Positions 51,587 through 52,641 of a stretch of DNA of 52,641 nt are shown here, one piece after another. How positions within the stretch are numbered: the first letter of the stretch is position 1; each line of letters opens with the position of its first letter. The DNA is taken from NCBI GenBank assembly GCA_001969505.1, contig LSSK01001162.1, positions 1-52,641 on the forward strand, written 5' to 3'. A program made the translations under genes and the position numbers. The notes beneath the pieces were generated by a model. It was not told where the DNA came from. It saw only the letters and a program-made list of their open reading frames with translations, and did no database searches. This DNA comes from Zancudomyces culisetae (taxonomy: Eukaryota; Kickxellomycota; Harpellomycetes; Harpellales; Legeriomycetaceae).

Positions 51587-51773
51587 AGCTTTAAATTTTT
51601 TTTTATAAAATAAAATATAATAAAAATTAAATATAAAAAAAAATCAAATTTGAATAATAAAATATAGTGTTATGTTAATGAATTTATTAATTAAATATTT
51701 AAAATTAAGATTAAAATGAAAAAGATGAATAGATGAAATAAAGTAAAATTAAAATTAAAATAAAAAAATGGTA

Positions 51774-51836
51774 AAAAGAAAAAAGGAAAAAGAAAAAAGG
51801 AAAAAGGAAAAAGGAAAAAGGAAAAAGGAAAAAGAT
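51774..51836. repeat. AAAAAGG purine tandem repeat
   Basis: Seven-base purine units repeated about eight times, ending a few bases from the BRE1 stop, so probably inside its 3' UTR. Confidence 0.85.
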
Positions 51837-51841
51837 AAAAT

Positions 51842-52641
51842 CTAAAGATAAATCTGACGAACATCATTTACACCAAAGGCATCACCACAAGTAGGACACT
51901 TACGCTGACGAGTTTCTATACGAGAATCCAAACAAGACTTACAAAATACATGCATACAACGGTTCAGCACATGAGTCTTGAAGTTGCGACGACAAGACGG
52001 ACATTTAAGCAGCGATTTATACTGGTCGACCAAATCAGCGCTGCTATTATTGGCTGACTGAAAGGTAGAAGAAGGAAACGACGAAGAGGGAGAGTCGGTG
52101 GTAGCAAACGATTTACGAGCCAGACGAGCAGTAGCAACAGAGAGTTTTTCGGACACAGCAGCACAGTCAGAGGCAGCAGCCTGGGCATCAGCAAGCCGCT
52201 GTTCAGCCAGCAGTTTGGCAGCAGCAGCCTTATTCTCGGCGACAACAAGCTGGTTACGAAGAATGTCAGCAGCGCTTATGGAGTCCAGCAAGGAAGCCTG
52301 GATCTTGTCGTGAGCGGTGCGGAGAGCAAGGACCTGCAGCTCTAGCACGGTCAGCTGCTGAGTCAAATTACGTTCGCGCTCGTCGACGTTGCGGATGTGG
52401 TCAAACTGCTTTGCGTTTTGGAAGCGGTAAGAGGCAAGAGCATTGGTGAGGGCTTCACGGTCGCGGTTGAGAGCAAGAAACTTTTCTTCGTATTTGGCCT
52501 TTTCAGCAATCAGCCGATGAATCACCTGTTCTTTGCCGACCAGCGACAGCACTTTATGCGACGCCTGCTCCTCCAGCTTGGAAAAGGCCGAAATAATAGC
52601 CTGCATTTCCTTTTCCATCAGCTCGGCCGACCTTTCCAGCT
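51842..52641 (-). CDS. BRE1: Bre1 E3 ubiquitin ligase, C-terminal part (5' end beyond the right edge)
   Basis: Bre1 ubiquitinates histone H2B with Rad6. The frame is open through the right edge (codons LERSAEL precede the internal Met at 52618), so only about 266 residues are in the window. A long Ala/Gln/Glu-rich coiled coil is followed by a Ser-rich linker and a C-terminal C3HC4 RING: KCPSCRRNFKTHVLNRCMHV with FCKSC, then RKCPTCGDAF and the end motif GVNDVRQIYL, which is nearly diagnostic of Bre1/RNF20. All eight zinc ligands are present. The region is G+C-richer than the rest of the window. Confidence 0.94.
   Translation of the reverse strand, partial: LERSAELMEKEMQAIISAFSKLEEQASHKVLSLVGKEQVIHRLIAEKAKYEEKFLALNRDREALTNALASYRFQNAKQFDHIRNVDERERNLTQQLTVLELQVLALRTAHDKIQASLLDSISAADILRNQLVVAENKAAAAKLLAEQRLADAQAAASDCAAVSEKLSVATARLARKSFATTDSPSSSFPSSTFQSANNSSADLVDQYKSLLKCPSCRRNFKTHVLNRCMHVFCKSCLDSRIETRQRKCPTCGDAFGVNDVRQIYL

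Larger units (their letters stand above)
51425..51841. other. Spacer between BRE1 3' end and RAT1 5' end
   Basis: 417 very AT-rich bases with a 7-bp TTTTGAA tandem repeat (51466-51501), an A6T6 tract (51575-51586) and an AAAAAGG purine repeat (51774-51836). No gene seen. Confidence 0.55.

Overview
The window is nuclear DNA from a eukaryote with short spliceosomal introns, very AT-rich spacers and many homopolymer runs. The gene set points to a fungus: RRN6-like and RRN7-like RNA polymerase I core factors, Iwr1, Slm3, Trm8, Trm4/Ncl1, Rat1, Bre1, Nap1, Rrd-type PTPA and a Tom6-like peptide. A Pus10 and a UBAP1-like ESCRT-I protein, both absent from budding yeast as far as I know, suggest an early-diverging lineage rather than an ascomycete yeast. 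That placement is inference. The standard genetic code fits every gene read here.

Layout, left to right: 3' part of IWR1 (+), a possible orphan terminal exon (-), IBA57 (+), TRM8 (+) overlapping tail to tail with an FCP1/SCP-type phosphatase (-), a 1.7 kb spacer with coding-like debris, the many-exon mitochondrial thiouridylase SLM3/MTU1 (-), a 1.5 kb spacer, a 1588-residue RRN6/TAF1C-like protein (+), a UBAP1-like UBA protein (+) whose stop interlocks with that of an ABCG half-transporter (-), an unrecognised 897-residue protein (-), a 2.2 kb spacer, RRN7/TAF1B (+) overlapping tail to tail with PUS10 (-), TRM4/NCL1 (-), a TOM6-like small gene (+), NAP1 (-), a 2.2 kb spacer, an unrecognised secreted protein (+), a 1.9 kb spacer, a divergent beta-tubulin (+), PTPA (-), RAT1 (-), and the 3' part of BRE1 (-) running off the right edge.

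The theme is RNA and transcription. Four genes modify tRNA (TRM8, SLM3, PUS10, TRM4). Two encode the Pol I core factor pair. Others serve Pol II import (IWR1), phosphatase signalling (FCP-like, PTPA), 5'-3' RNA decay and termination (RAT1) and chromatin (NAP1, BRE1). They look like independent housekeeping genes, not a co-regulated cluster.

The features most worth a second look are: a beta-tubulin with leucine at the benzimidazole-determining position 198, a long acidic tail and a 17-nt microexon; two GC-AG introns with identical AG|GCAAGT donors; three convergent gene pairs whose coding regions overlap; recurring A(n)T(n) palindromic tracts 5' of start codons; an unrecognised secreted protein with dibasic sites; and a sharp split between intronless genes rich in low-complexity sequence and genes with three to nine short introns. 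I found no CRISPR array, intact transposon, rRNA or convincing tRNA.
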